Shown: positions 26,918 through 36,518, counted from the stretch's first letter. The stretch: DNA of 64,000 nt from Alloalcanivorax xiamenensis (GCF_009846745.1 NZ_AQPF01000018.1:1-64000), one strand, 5' to 3'. Notes: generated by a model from the letters alone, not told the origin. Translations and numbers: made by a program.

Positions 26918-28162
26918 ATGCGCGCCATGTTTCGACCATTCTCTCTCTATGTTGGCCTGCGTTATACCGGTGCCCGGGCCCGCAACAGTTTTATTTCCGT
27001 TATCACGCTGATTTCGGCCCTGGGGCTGATGTTGGGAGTGGCGGTCCTGATCACCGTGCTGTCGGTGATGAACGGCTTTGACCGGGAATTGCAGACCCGC
27101 ATCCTCGGCATGGTGACGCACCTGTCGGTCTACGGGCGCGAACCGGTCAATGACTGGCGGCAGTTGGCGGATCAGATCGAGGGTTACCCCGGAGTGGAGG
27201 CGGTGGCGCCGTTCCGGCAGTTGGAGGGCATGCTGACCTTTGACGGTAATGTGGCCGGGGCGCTGATTTCCGGGATCGAGCCGAAGGCGGAGCGCCAGGT
27301 GTCGATCGTCGGTGACATGATGTGGGAAGGGGAGTTCGATGCCCTGGAGCCCGGCAGTTTCGGCGTGGTGTTGGGCTACGGCCTGGCGCGTAAGCTGAGC
27401 GCGGAAGTCGGGGACAAGGTCACTCTGGTGCTGCCCGAGGCGACGGTGTCGCCGGCGGGCGTGATGCCGCGCTTCAAACGCTTCACCGTGGCGGGTATTT
27501 TCCGTGCCCGCGCCGAGGTGGATTCACTCTATGCCTACGTCAATGTGGACGACGCCGCCCGCCTGGCCCGCCAGCCAGGCACCGTCGAAGGGGTGCATTT
27601 GCGGCTCACGGATCTGTTCGCCGCTCCCCAGGTAGGCTGGGAGCTGCAGCAGAGCCTCGGCTATGGCTACTACACCAGTGACTGGACCCGCACCCACGGT
27701 AATCTGTTCCAGGCCATCAAGATGGAAAAAACCATGATGACGCTGTTGCTCAGCTTCATCGTCGCGGTGGCCGCCTTCAACATCATTTCCAGTCAGGTGA
27801 TGCTGGTCACCGAGAAACGCGGCAACATCGCGGTGATGCGCACGCTGGGGGCGTCGCCTGGCGCGATTATGCGAATTTTCATGGTGCAGGGCACCGTGGT
27901 GGGTATGGTCGGGACTCTTCTTGGTACCGCCCTGGGGATCGGGCTGGCGAAAAATGTCAGTGCCTTGGCGCAATGGATCGAGAGTACCTTCAACGCCCAT
28001 TTGTTTGACGCCTATTTCGTTAATTATCTGCCGTCCGAATTGCAGTGGAGTGATGTCGGCATCATCGTCGGTATCGCGATGCTGATTAGTTTCTCGGCCA
28101 CTTTATATCCGTCCTGGCGCGCCAGCCGGGTGCACCCGGCGGAGGCACTGCGTTATGAATGA
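26918..28162 (+). CDS. lolC: lipoprotein-releasing ABC permease, LolC/LolE family
   Basis: Inner-membrane permease that extracts mature lipoproteins for transfer to LolA. It is 414 residues, with an N-terminal helix in ISVITLISALGLMLGVAVLI, a large periplasmic domain (about 50-265) and a three-helix FtsX-like C-terminal region. It overlaps lolD by eight bases. No second permease gene follows lolD here, so this may be a LolF-type homodimer or lolE may lie elsewhere. No good ribosome site is seen before 26918; ATG at 26927 is an alternative. Confidence 0.9.
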   Translation: MRAMFRPFSLYVGLRYTGARARNSFISVITLISALGLMLGVAVLITVLSVMNGFDRELQTRILGMVTHLSVYGREPVNDWRQLADQIEGYPGVEAVAPFRQLEGMLTFDGNVAGALISGIEPKAERQVSIVGDMMWEGEFDALEPGSFGVVLGYGLARKLSAEVGDKVTLVLPEATVSPAGVMPRFKRFTVAGIFRARAEVDSLYAYVNVDDAARLARQPGTVEGVHLRLTDLFAAPQVGWELQQSLGYGYYTSDWTRTHGNLFQAIKMEKTMMTLLLSFIVAVAAFNIISSQVMLVTEKRGNIAVMRTLGASPGAIMRIFMVQGTVVGMVGTLLGTALGIGLAKNVSALAQWIESTFNAHLFDAYFVNYLPSELQWSDVGIIVGIAMLISFSATLYPSWRASRVHPAEALRYE

Positions 28163-28838
28163 TACCGTGTTGCATGCCCAAGGGCTGATCAAGAGCTATC
28201 AGGAAGGACGGGGTGAGCTGCGGGTGCTCAATGGCGTGGAATTGCATGTGCGGCGCGGCGACATGGCGGCCATCATCGGCGCTTCCGGTTCCGGCAAATC
28301 CACTCTGCTGAATCTGCTCGGCGGCCTGGATGTTCCCACCCGCGGCAGTGTCACCATCGGTGGCCAGCCGTTGGCGGGGATGAACGAGCGGGCGCTGGGG
28401 CAGGTGCGCAACCGCTATCTTGGCTTCGTCTATCAGTTTCATCATTTATTGCCGGAGTTCACCGCTCTGGAGAACGTGGCCATGCCGTTGCTGATTCGTG
28501 GCGAGTTGCCCAAACAGGCCACCGAGCGTGCCGAGCAGGTGTTGTCCCGAGTGGGGCTAGGTGAGCGGCTGCGGCACAAGCCTTCCATGCTCAGCGGCGG
28601 TGAACGTCAGCGGGTGGCGATTGCCCGGGCACTGGTCACTGATCCGGCACTGGTGATGGCGGATGAGCCCACCGGTAATCTGGACGAGCGCACCGCCGCC
28701 CAGGTCCAGGACTTGATGCTGGAACTCAATCAAACGTTGGGAACGGCCTTCCTGCTGGTGACCCACGCGCCGGATTTCGCCAGCCGTTGTCATACCCGCC
28801 ATGAATTACACGACGGTCTGCTCAGACCACTGGATTGA
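28155..28838 (+). CDS. lolD: lipoprotein-releasing ABC ATPase LolD
   Basis: ATPase that powers lipoprotein release. It is 227 residues, with Walker A GASGSGKST, a Q-loop at VYQFHHLLPEFTALENV (a LolD-typical sequence), signature LSGGERQRVAIARAL, Walker B LVMADEPTGNLD and an H-loop His in VTHAPDFA. It is coupled to lolC by overlap. Confidence 0.95.
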   Translation: MNDTVLHAQGLIKSYQEGRGELRVLNGVELHVRRGDMAAIIGASGSGKSTLLNLLGGLDVPTRGSVTIGGQPLAGMNERALGQVRNRYLGFVYQFHHLLPEFTALENVAMPLLIRGELPKQATERAEQVLSRVGLGERLRHKPSMLSGGERQRVAIARALVTDPALVMADEPTGNLDERTAAQVQDLMLELNQTLGTAFLLVTHAPDFASRCHTRHELHDGLLRPLD

Positions 28839-28855
28839 GCTTTTACACGCACGCC

Positions 28856-28926
28856 ATTCGCTGCCAAGGCAGCTTCCCACGGAAAGGGCTACGGAGCCGC
28901 TGTGGGAAGCTGCCTTGGCAGCGAAT
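28856..28926. repeat. paired REP-like inverted repeat, copy 3
   Basis: ATTCGCTGCCAAGGCAGCTT with CCCACGG, linker AAAGGGCTACGGAGC, then the complementary CTGTGGGAAGCTGCCTTGGC arm. It lies between the convergent lolD and BCCT genes. Confidence 0.88.
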
Positions 28927-28976
28927 GGCGTGATTTCATGTCTCCACGTTCATGGAGCGTGATGTTTCCGTGATGG

Positions 28977-28998
28977 AAAAGCGGGCCCGAAGGCCCGC
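28977..28998 (-). terminator. intrinsic terminator of the BCCT gene
   Basis: On the minus strand GCGGGCC-TTCG-GGCCCGC is followed by TTTT. It begins nine bases after the transporter stop codon. Confidence 0.9.
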
Positions 28999-29006
28999 CC
29001 ACCACC

Positions 29007-31040
29007 TCACCGCATCATGTGCAGGAAGTGCATGTGTTTCTCATACTGATCGAGCACGTCGCCGATCACCTGCTCACGGGTAAAGCCCATCAGATCGTAA
29101 TCCTGACCACCTTCACTGAGGAACACGTCGGCGCGATAGTAGCGATCGCTTTCCGCCTTGCGTTTGGAGTGCTCCAACTGACGCATGCTGATGGACGGCC
29201 GGGTATAGCCGCGTACCCGCACACCGTAGACAAAGTCCATTTCCTGCCCCAGGTCCACGGTCAGATAAACCCGATCCCCTTCGTCGCTCTCGCTGACCTC
29301 GACCTTGAGACCATGGCCACGCAACTCGTCGGCCACTGACTGCAAGGCCGGAGCCGCGACCTCCGCCACGTACTGCATCACGCGTGCCTTGTCCGGGAAG
29401 CTGACCACGCCGCGCAGACGCGCCTTCCAGCCTCCGGTGGGGGTGCTGTGGCCCATGTGCACGGCGGGCGGCGGTGCCAGCGAGGCCTGGAAGCTGAGCT
29501 TGCGAATGCCTTCCACCTTGAGTGACCGCAGCAGGCCGACACAGGCCACCAGCAGCACTACCGAGAACGGAAGCGCCAGAGCAATGGTGGCGGACTGTAG
29601 CGCGCCGAGGCCGCCGGCGAGCATTAGCGCGATGGCCACGATCCCCTCGGAACTGGCCCAGAACACCCGCTGCCATACCGGTGTGTCGTCGTGTCCGCCG
29701 GAGGCGAGCATGTCGACGACCATGGAACCGGAATCGGAAGAGGTAACAAAGAACACCACCACCATCAGAGTGGCGATGGAGGACACCAGGCCGGACCAGG
29801 GGAACTGTTCCAGGAAGTGGAACAACGCCACCGCTTCGTCCGCTTTCACCTGGGCGCCCAGGTTCTCGTAGACGCCGGTGAGAATCATATTGATGGCGGT
29901 ATCGCCGAACACGGTCATCCAGAACAGGGTGAAGGCGGCGGGGACCAGCATCACGCCGAGCGCGAATTCGCGAATGGTGCGGCCGCGCGAGATACGGGCG
30001 ATGAACATACCGACGAACGGCGACCAGGAAATCCACCAGCCCCAGTAGAACAGGGTCCAGCCACTGATCCAGCCTTGCGGTCCGCCACCGTCCTCGGCCA
30101 CGGGCTGGTAGGCGTAGAGGTTGAAGGTCATATCCACCAGAGTGGACAGATAGGAACCCAGGTTCTGCACGTAGGTTTTCAGCAGGAACAGGGTCGGGCC
30201 CAGACAGAGCACGAACATCAACAGCAGGAAGGCGAGCGCCAGATTCAGTTCCGAGAGCCGGCGTATCCCGGCATCCAGGCCGGTGACCACCGATAAGGTG
30301 GCCAGCGCGGTGATGGAGATGATCAGCACCACCCTCATGTTCTCGGTGTCGGGCAGATCAAACAAGTAGTGGAGGCCGGCGTTGACCTGTTCCACGCCAA
30401 GGCCGAGAGACGTCGCCACGCCGAACACCGTCCCGACCACCGCGAAGATGTCCACCAGGTGCCCCCAGAACCCGTAAATGCGTTTGCCGATCAGGGGGTA
30501 TAGCGCGGATCGTAGTGTCAGAGGCAAACCGTGACGGAAGCTGAAGTAACCGAGGATCATCGCCACCACGGCGTAGATGGACCAGGCATGCAACCCCCAA
30601 TGGAAGAAGGTGATGCGCATGGCCTCCTTGGCGGCATCGATGGTGCCGGGTTCGGCCATTGGTGGCGACATGTAATGCAACACCGGCTCGGCCACGCCAT
30701 AGAACATCAGGCCGATACCCATGCCGGCGGAAAACAGCATGGCGAACCAGGACGCGTAACTGTAGTCCGGCTCGGAATGATCCGGCCCGAGCTTGATATC
30801 GCCGTAGCGGCTGACGATTAAAAACACCACCAACGCGAGAATAATTGCAACGGTGAGAATGTAAAACCAACTGGCGTATTGGGTAACACCTGTCTTGAGA
30901 TCACCGAAGAATTCAGCGGCGGGTTTTTTGAATAAAACCGAAAACAGCACCAGACCGACAATAATGACGACGGAGGTGATAAAAACCGGCGGATTAATTT
31001 TGAGGTTCGAGGAAACCTCTTCAGTGGGATTGGAGTCCAT
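29007..31040 (-). CDS. betT: BCCT family choline/betaine transporter, BetT-like
   Basis: Secondary transporter for choline, glycine betaine or a related trimethylammonium compound. It is 677 residues with twelve predicted helices, followed by a cytoplasmic tail of about 150 residues, as in BetT-type osmoprotectant carriers. The Gly-rich unwound helix is GMGIGLMFYGVAEP, and the substrate-box helix is FYWGWWISWSPFVGMFIARI. GMGIGL rather than GIGID is seen in Na+-coupled members such as BetP, so the coupling ion is uncertain. AAGGA precedes the ATG. No bet dehydrogenase genes lie nearby. Confidence 0.9.
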   Translation of the reverse strand: MDSNPTEEVSSNLKINPPVFITSVVIIVGLVLFSVLFKKPAAEFFGDLKTGVTQYASWFYILTVAIILALVVFLIVSRYGDIKLGPDHSEPDYSYASWFAMLFSAGMGIGLMFYGVAEPVLHYMSPPMAEPGTIDAAKEAMRITFFHWGLHAWSIYAVVAMILGYFSFRHGLPLTLRSALYPLIGKRIYGFWGHLVDIFAVVGTVFGVATSLGLGVEQVNAGLHYLFDLPDTENMRVVLIISITALATLSVVTGLDAGIRRLSELNLALAFLLLMFVLCLGPTLFLLKTYVQNLGSYLSTLVDMTFNLYAYQPVAEDGGGPQGWISGWTLFYWGWWISWSPFVGMFIARISRGRTIREFALGVMLVPAAFTLFWMTVFGDTAINMILTGVYENLGAQVKADEAVALFHFLEQFPWSGLVSSIATLMVVVFFVTSSDSGSMVVDMLASGGHDDTPVWQRVFWASSEGIVAIALMLAGGLGALQSATIALALPFSVVLLVACVGLLRSLKVEGIRKLSFQASLAPPPAVHMGHSTPTGGWKARLRGVVSFPDKARVMQYVAEVAAPALQSVADELRGHGLKVEVSESDEGDRVYLTVDLGQEMDFVYGVRVRGYTRPSISMRQLEHSKRKAESDRYYRADVFLSEGGQDYDLMGFTREQVIGDVLDQYEKHMHFLHMMR

Positions 31041-31106
31041 GCAGGTTCCTTATCCTGGAGAAAATCAGTACTGCGATTTTTTCTTAACAATCAGAAAAAT
31101 AGTTCG

Positions 31107-31123
31107 TACCCTGGAACAGGGTA
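31107..31123. promoter_or_regulatory. palindrome upstream of the BCCT gene
   Basis: TACCCTG-GAA-CAGGGTA is a perfect 7+3+7 palindrome 67 bases before the transporter start. On the minus strand it follows TTGTTA, a possible -35, so a bound regulator would cover the promoter. It could equally be chance or a hairpin; no regulator gene is adjacent. Confidence 0.4.
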
Positions 31124-31149
31124 ACAATTTGAGGTGGGAGCGTCGAATG

Positions 31150-31377
31150 AAGGCAGTTAATAGGGAACAGTGAATAGTTAACAGCGAAAATCAAAAACAT
31201 TGCGTAGCCGGGGGACGATTGAGTATCGATAACGTCTGGCCGCAGCCGAGAAGCGGCTTGTTTTCTTGATGACGATAATGTCGCGCAAGGCTTTGGACGC
31301 GGCCTCTGTACTATCTGCGTGGAAGGATCTGCCACGCGAAACTATTCACTATTCATTGTTCCTTATTAACTGCTTTT
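31150..31377. repeat. heptamer-armed inverted-repeat element, copy 2
   Basis: Left arm 31150-31190 (AAGGCAG, four heptamers, CGAAAA) and right arm about 31335-31377, with several mismatches between arms. The interior differs from copy 1: it contains AGCCG-AGAAG-CGGCT followed by TGTTTTC near 31246-31265, and no paired REP. The element fills the gap from BCCT to DUF58 and abuts the DUF58 stop codon. Confidence 0.85.
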
Positions 31378-32699
31378 CACAGTCTCCCCGCCCGTTTCAA
31401 AGCCAGATAGGTCTGCCCAAGGCGTTCGGCGAGGTGCTCCGGGGTGGCGGCGACGATATTGGCGCCGGCGCGGCGCAGGCGCACATGCAGGGCTCTCCGC
31501 TGTTCCTGTTCCTGAGCGTCCGCCGCCAGCCGCAGGGCATCGTCCAGGTCCTGGACCGGCGCCTGGTGCAATGCTTCCTGCTCCGGCGGACGGATGTCCG
31601 CCACCATCACCAGATGGCGTCGACTCAGCAGCGTCACCGCGGCAAGCAGATCGTCGGTGTCCTCCGGGTGCAGCCGGCTGACCAGCACCACCAGGGAGCG
31701 GCGTTGCCAGCGGCCATGGAAGTAGCGGGCGGCCTGGCTGAAATCACTGGCGTGTTCCTGGGGATGAACATCATAAAAGCCTTTCAGCAGGGTTTGAATG
31801 CCATCGGGGCCGTGCACCGGTGACAGCCAGCGCGGGGTGTCCCGGGAGAACAACAGGCTGCCCACCCGGTCGCCTTGACGAAGCGCCGACCAGGCCAGCA
31901 ACAAGGTGGCGTTGAGCCCGTGGTCGAACAGGGTCAGATCACCTACTGGCAGCTTCATCCGCCGCCCGGCGTCCAACAGCACCCACAGGCTCTGGTTCTG
32001 TTCATCCTGATAGTGACGGGTGATCAGGTGACGGCGGCGGGCGCTGGCTTTCCAGTCGATGCGGCGCGGGCTGTCGCCGGGCTGATATTCCCGCAGCTCG
32101 TGGAACTCCAGTCCCTGGCCGCGGCGTGGCTGCTGGCGATTGCCGAAACGCAACTGGCTTTTGTCCACCGCCAGGGCCGCCCGGGCGATCGGTGAGAAGT
32201 CCGGATACACCGGCACGGTGCGGGCGGCGGCCACCCGGCGGCGGCCTTGCCACAGACGCGCCGGGGACGGCAGCCACACTTCGATGTCGCCGAACGCCAC
32301 CGGGCCGCGCCGGGAGGGGCGGTAGCGGTAGCGGACCTCGGTGATGTCCGCCGCCAGGGTCACTTCCCGGGGCAGACCGGTGTGGCTGTCGTCATCGGGG
32401 TGATGATCGGCCAGACTCCAGACCTCGCCGGGTTTGCCGCCGCTCAGGCGCAGGGTGATGGTCTGCGGCACCCCTACCGACAGGGCGGCGGGCAGCGAGC
32501 GCTCGGCGGCAGGGGCCGGCCGTGCACTCAGGCGCAGGGCGTCCAGCGTCGCCCATAAGGCCAGCGCCAGCCCGGCCAGCACCCAGCCCAGCAAGGCACT
32601 GTCGCGCCATCCAGGGGCGAAGGCCGCCGCCAGTACCGGTAGCAGGCCCAGCGCCGCCCAACCCAGCAGCAGCAACAGCAGTCGTGACCCGGGTCTCAT
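31377..32699 (-). CDS. DUF58 protein, last gene of the moxR operon
   Basis: A 440-residue protein with two N-terminal membrane helices and the DUF58 signature GLEFHELREYQPGDSPRRID, followed by WKASARR. The C-terminal part folds like a von Willebrand A domain (VLLDAGRRM at the expected first strand). DUF58 proteins are almost always encoded beside MoxR ATPases and are presumed partners. It overlaps moxR by four bases. Client and pathway unknown. Confidence 0.87.
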   Translation of the reverse strand: MRPGSRLLLLLLGWAALGLLPVLAAAFAPGWRDSALLGWVLAGLALALWATLDALRLSARPAPAAERSLPAALSVGVPQTITLRLSGGKPGEVWSLADHHPDDDSHTGLPREVTLAADITEVRYRYRPSRRGPVAFGDIEVWLPSPARLWQGRRRVAAARTVPVYPDFSPIARAALAVDKSQLRFGNRQQPRRGQGLEFHELREYQPGDSPRRIDWKASARRRHLITRHYQDEQNQSLWVLLDAGRRMKLPVGDLTLFDHGLNATLLLAWSALRQGDRVGSLLFSRDTPRWLSPVHGPDGIQTLLKGFYDVHPQEHASDFSQAARYFHGRWQRRSLVVLVSRLHPEDTDDLLAAVTLLSRRHLVMVADIRPPEQEALHQAPVQDLDDALRLAADAQEQEQRRALHVRLRRAGANIVAATPEHLAERLGQTYLALKRAGRL

Positions 32700-33667
32700 T
32701 GACGCGGGGCCTCCACTTGCTCCAGCAAATGGGCCAGCACGGTCTCCACGGTCTGGCCCTCCAGTTCCGCGTCCACGCCCAGGCGCAGACGGTGGCGCAG
32801 CACCGGCGGCGCCACCGCCTTGATGTCATCGGGAATGACAAAATCGCGGCCGTCCAGCAGGGCATAGCTCTTCGCCGCCCGGGCCAGGGCGATGCTGGCC
32901 CTCGGGCTCGCGCCCTGGACCAGGGCCGGGTGATCGCGGGTGGCGCGGGCCAGGCGCAGCAGGTAATCGAGGATGGCGTCGTCCAGCAGCACCTGCTCCG
33001 CCCAGTGGCTCAAGGAAAGCACGCCGGCGCTGTCGGTGACGGCACTGAGCCCGGCGTTGTCGAGACTGTCCGCCAGGGTGCCGTCCAGCACCATGCGCAG
33101 CATCCGGGCCTCGTCGTCCTGTTCCGGATAGCCGATCAGGATCTTGAACAGAAAACGGTCCAGCTCCGCCTCCGGCAACGGGTAGGTCCCCTCCTGGTCC
33201 AGCGGGTTCTGGGTGGCCATGACCACGAACGGCGGCGCCAGACTGAAGCTTTCGCCCTCGATGGTGATCTGCCGCTCCTGCATCACCTCCAGCAAGGCTG
33301 CCTGGGTCTTGGCCGGCGCCCGGTTGATCTCGTCCGCCAGCAGCAGATTGGTGAAGGCCGGTCCCTTGCGGATATGGAAGGTGGCGTTGCCGGCGTCATA
33401 GATAGCGTGGCCGGTGACGTCGGTGGGCATCAGATCCGGGGTGAACTGGATGCGCTGGAAATCGAGCTTGAGCACCCGCGCCAGGCTCCGCGCCAGCAGC
33501 GTTTTTCCCAGCCCCGGCACGCCTTCGATCAGCACGTGCCCGCCGGTGATCAGGGCGATCAGCACCTGGCGGGTGACTTCGGGTTGCCCGATCAGCACCC
33601 GGTTGAGCTGGGCCTCGATCTCGGCGGCCAGGGTGGTGGCCTGTTCCAGGGTTTCGGCGGTCTTCAT
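32696..33667 (-). CDS. MoxR family AAA+ ATPase
   Basis: A 323-residue ATPase of the MoxR branch. Walker A is GVPGLGKTLLARSLA; the MoxR-specific FTPDLMPTDVTG follows; Walker B is LLLADEINRAPAKTQAALLE; sensor 1 is VMATQNPLDQEGTYPLPEAE. MoxR proteins act as chaperones that assemble or insert cofactors into partner proteins, often vWA proteins. AGGAGT precedes the ATG at 33667. It overlaps both neighbours by four bases. Confidence 0.92.
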   Translation of the reverse strand: MKTAETLEQATTLAAEIEAQLNRVLIGQPEVTRQVLIALITGGHVLIEGVPGLGKTLLARSLARVLKLDFQRIQFTPDLMPTDVTGHAIYDAGNATFHIRKGPAFTNLLLADEINRAPAKTQAALLEVMQERQITIEGESFSLAPPFVVMATQNPLDQEGTYPLPEAELDRFLFKILIGYPEQDDEARMLRMVLDGTLADSLDNAGLSAVTDSAGVLSLSHWAEQVLLDDAILDYLLRLARATRDHPALVQGASPRASIALARAAKSYALLDGRDFVIPDDIKAVAPPVLRHRLRLGVDAELEGQTVETVLAHLLEQVEAPRQ

Positions 33668-35028
33668 GGTTGACTCCTGATCCTCTGCCTGACCTGTTGC
33701 AACAGCGCCACCATGGCCACGCACTGAGCGCGGTCGGTGGGGGTTTGCTCCAGGGCTTGGGAAAGCGTGTGTTCGGGGATGTCCAGACGTTTGGCGGCGA
33801 GCGCCAGGGCCCGGGCCGGGTCCGCGTGTTGCAGGGCGATGCGACGTTGAATCTGCTGACGCAGGGAGGCCAGCAACCGGTCACTCTGGCCGGTGCGCCA
33901 ATGGAAATGGCCAATCGCTCGTAAGTGGCCGAGGTAATCGGTGTGCTGCCAGGCGGGATCGCGCCACAACGGGCCGCGTCGCGGCAGTCGCCGCCATAAC
34001 CAGAGCGCCAGTGCCAGTATCAGCGCCAGAATGGGGGGCCAGAATCGCTCCCATAACCAGATCGGCAGCGGTGGGATATCGATTCCCCGCACGAACCACA
34101 CCGGCCCCGGGGCGGTCAGATCCGCCAGCAGACGGGCGTGATCGAAGTGGTGCAGGTGCTGGTTGTCCCACAGCCCCAGTTCGGTCAGCACGGTGACGGT
34201 GCCGGCGCCCGCCCGGAAGCGCAGCAGGGTTTCGCCGGTGTCGTTGCTGGCCGAGGCCGCCAGCCACTGATCCGGCCCGCCGGTAGCGGTGTCCTCCGGC
34301 AAGGGGGTGTACAGGAGACGGCTCGGCGTCTCACTTTGCAACCGCCGGGGGTGGTCTCCGAGGTTGTGGGTCACCGCCGGTGGTTGCCAGTGCCCTGGTG
34401 CCTCGCAGGTAAGCACCTCGCATTGATGCAGCCGTTCCTCGGAGGCGTCGCCGCTGAGGCAATACTCCAAAAACCAGTCTTCCATCGGCCGGAAACGGTC
34501 GAACAGCTGCACCAGCGGGTCGTCTTCAGTGTCCTCGAGGGGAAGCGCCTCGACCGTCACCCCGAACAGGGACAGCAGTGGGTCGGGGTCGCGCTGCTGT
34601 CCCTGTTCGGCTTCGTGCTGCTCACTTTCCGCCTCTTCAGCCTCTTCAGCCTCTTCAGCCTCGTCCGCCTCGTCGAACCAGGCGTCCAAGGGCGGCTGGT
34701 AGCGGCCGGCGATAATCAGATTGCCGCCGTCGTGAACCCAGTTGAGCAGATCCAACTGCCGTTCATAGCCCAGGGAGCCACGGTCGCCGTCGAGGATCAG
34801 GGTGGTATCGGTGTCCGGCAATGGAAACAACGCCCGGGTACTGAAGATGCGGCGGCTGGGCCGTCCCCAGCGGTCCAGCAGCTGCTGCGCGGCGAGATAC
34901 GGGTTGTTGCGCACGCCGGCGTCCGGTGAGGCCGGCGCGGCGTATTGCACCGGTACCGTGGCCCAGAAGTAGCCCGCCACCAGGGCCACCAACAGCACCA
35001 GAACAAGGTAGGGCCAGCGGCGCTTCAT
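33664..35028 (-). CDS. DUF4350 membrane protein
   Basis: A 454-residue protein with an N-terminal helix (KRRWPYLVLVLLVALVAGYF), then GVRNNPYLAAQQLLDRWGR, the start of the DUF4350 domain. The external domain has a GATase-like pattern. A Glu/Ala-rich segment (EADEAEEAEEAEEAES) is encoded by a 9-base tandem repeat near 34635-34670. A second helix region (LILALALWLW) and a cytoplasmic tail follow. It overlaps its neighbours by four bases on each side. Function unknown. Confidence 0.8.
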   Translation of the reverse strand: MKRRWPYLVLVLLVALVAGYFWATVPVQYAAPASPDAGVRNNPYLAAQQLLDRWGRPSRRIFSTRALFPLPDTDTTLILDGDRGSLGYERQLDLLNWVHDGGNLIIAGRYQPPLDAWFDEADEAEEAEEAEEAESEQHEAEQGQQRDPDPLLSLFGVTVEALPLEDTEDDPLVQLFDRFRPMEDWFLEYCLSGDASEERLHQCEVLTCEAPGHWQPPAVTHNLGDHPRRLQSETPSRLLYTPLPEDTATGGPDQWLAASASNDTGETLLRFRAGAGTVTVLTELGLWDNQHLHHFDHARLLADLTAPGPVWFVRGIDIPPLPIWLWERFWPPILALILALALWLWRRLPRRGPLWRDPAWQHTDYLGHLRAIGHFHWRTGQSDRLLASLRQQIQRRIALQHADPARALALAAKRLDIPEHTLSQALEQTPTDRAQCVAMVALLQQVRQRIRSQP

Positions 35029-36518
35029 GGTGCCACCTCCGCGCTGTTCAGCTGTTGCCAGCGCAGCAGCAACTGGCGCGCCTGATCCGGTGTCACCGGC
35101 TGGTGGGCCCAGGCAACGCGTGTCCATTGCCGCACCAGCTCTTCCAGATAGGTGACCCTGGCGTCATCACCGAGCTGGCGGCGATAGGCGTTCAGACAAT
35201 CCCGCTCGGTGGCGCCGGGGGTGAGCCGGGTGGGGTGGCTCTGAAACAGGGTCACCAGAGCATGGCGCAACAGCAACGCCAGCGCCGCGCGCACATCGTC
35301 ACCGGCCAGCGCCTGTTCCACCTCGTTACCCAGATCGTCCGGCAGGGACTCGGCGCGGGTATCCAGGCCCGCCACGCTCACCGGCATCTCCAGGGACCTG
35401 GAGCGGCCGCCTTTCAGGGCGCCGTGGTTGCGGAACAGGGCCAGCAGCAGGAACACGATCAGGGCCACCAGCACCAGAGTGGAGAGGACCGTGACCAGTT
35501 GATCCGGCATTTGCCAGTCATCGCCGGCACGGTTGCGATCCGCGTTGTCGTTGTTGAACAACCCATCGAGCAGGCGGTTCCAGAGGCTGTCCTTGTCATC
35601 GCCGCGCAAGGATGGGCGCAGTTGGCGCTCCTCGCGGATTTCCATTGGCATGAACCGTTCGTCGGCGAGCAGTTCGGTGGCCGCTTGTTTGGGGTTTTCC
35701 GGTTCGGCCGCCATTACGGGTGCCGGATGCGGCACCAGGGTGAGCATCACCAGTAACGCCAGGGTGGTGACGCCGAGCGCGCGGCGCCGTTGGCCAATAC
35801 GGTCCAACCCCAGTTGCAGATCCCAGCCTTCCAGCCAGGTGCGCTGGTTGAGGTAGAGCGAAAAGGCGGCCGCCACGTAGAGCGGCTCGGTGATGGTCAG
35901 CGTCAGATACCAGGCCAGCGCCGCCAGGCTCAGGTGCAGATCACTCTGCTCGCTGAACCAGACGCTGAACTCCATATTGAAGTCCCAGGGCACCAGCGTC
36001 AGTGCCAGCACCAGCAAGCCGGTCAGCAGCACCTGCTCAAGCGCCACCATCAAACCCATGAGCGTGCCGGCCCGCTGTCCCGGCGGACGCAACAGCACCT
36101 GGATGCGGGCCGAGGCCTGGGCGCCACGGCATCCTTCCAACTGCCAGATGCCGGTCAGCAGGCCCCGGAACGGGCTCAGCCGGCGCCAGGTCAGCTGCCC
36201 CGCCAGGCCGTTCAGGCCATAGCCGGGAACGCGTTTGAGCAGGGCCCAGGCGTTGGGGTAATCACCGAACAAGGCATGGCTGAAGAACGCCAGCAGTGGT
36301 CTTTCCCACAGTGGCTTCAACCACCAGAACACCACTATCGGCCAGAGACTTTCCAGACTGATGGCCAGGGCGCAAAGCAGGGCGTAGGGCAGGGCCGTGA
36401 ACAACAGCCATACCAGGGTGACCTGGCGCCACCAGCGGCGGTAGAAACGGGTGCCCAGATCCATGGCCTGCCAGGGGGAACGGGGGGCCAGACGGGCGCA
36501 CAGGTTATTCAGATCCAT
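35025..36518 (-). CDS. DUF4129 membrane protein
   Basis: A 497-residue protein with several N-terminal helices, a periplasmic middle region, one late helix (VTVLSTLVLVALIVFLLLAL) and a C-terminal DUF4129 domain (RDCLNAYRRQLGDD through VAWAHQPVTPDQARQLL). It starts at ATG 36518, overlapping the SpoIIM-like gene by 14 bases, and ends four bases into DUF4350. Known only from co-occurrence with MoxR clusters. Confidence 0.8.
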   Translation of the reverse strand: MDLNNLCARLAPRSPWQAMDLGTRFYRRWWRQVTLVWLLFTALPYALLCALAISLESLWPIVVFWWLKPLWERPLLAFFSHALFGDYPNAWALLKRVPGYGLNGLAGQLTWRRLSPFRGLLTGIWQLEGCRGAQASARIQVLLRPPGQRAGTLMGLMVALEQVLLTGLLVLALTLVPWDFNMEFSVWFSEQSDLHLSLAALAWYLTLTITEPLYVAAAFSLYLNQRTWLEGWDLQLGLDRIGQRRRALGVTTLALLVMLTLVPHPAPVMAAEPENPKQAATELLADERFMPMEIREERQLRPSLRGDDKDSLWNRLLDGLFNNDNADRNRAGDDWQMPDQLVTVLSTLVLVALIVFLLLALFRNHGALKGGRSRSLEMPVSVAGLDTRAESLPDDLGNEVEQALAGDDVRAALALLLRHALVTLFQSHPTRLTPGATERDCLNAYRRQLGDDARVTYLEELVRQWTRVAWAHQPVTPDQARQLLLRWQQLNSAEVAP

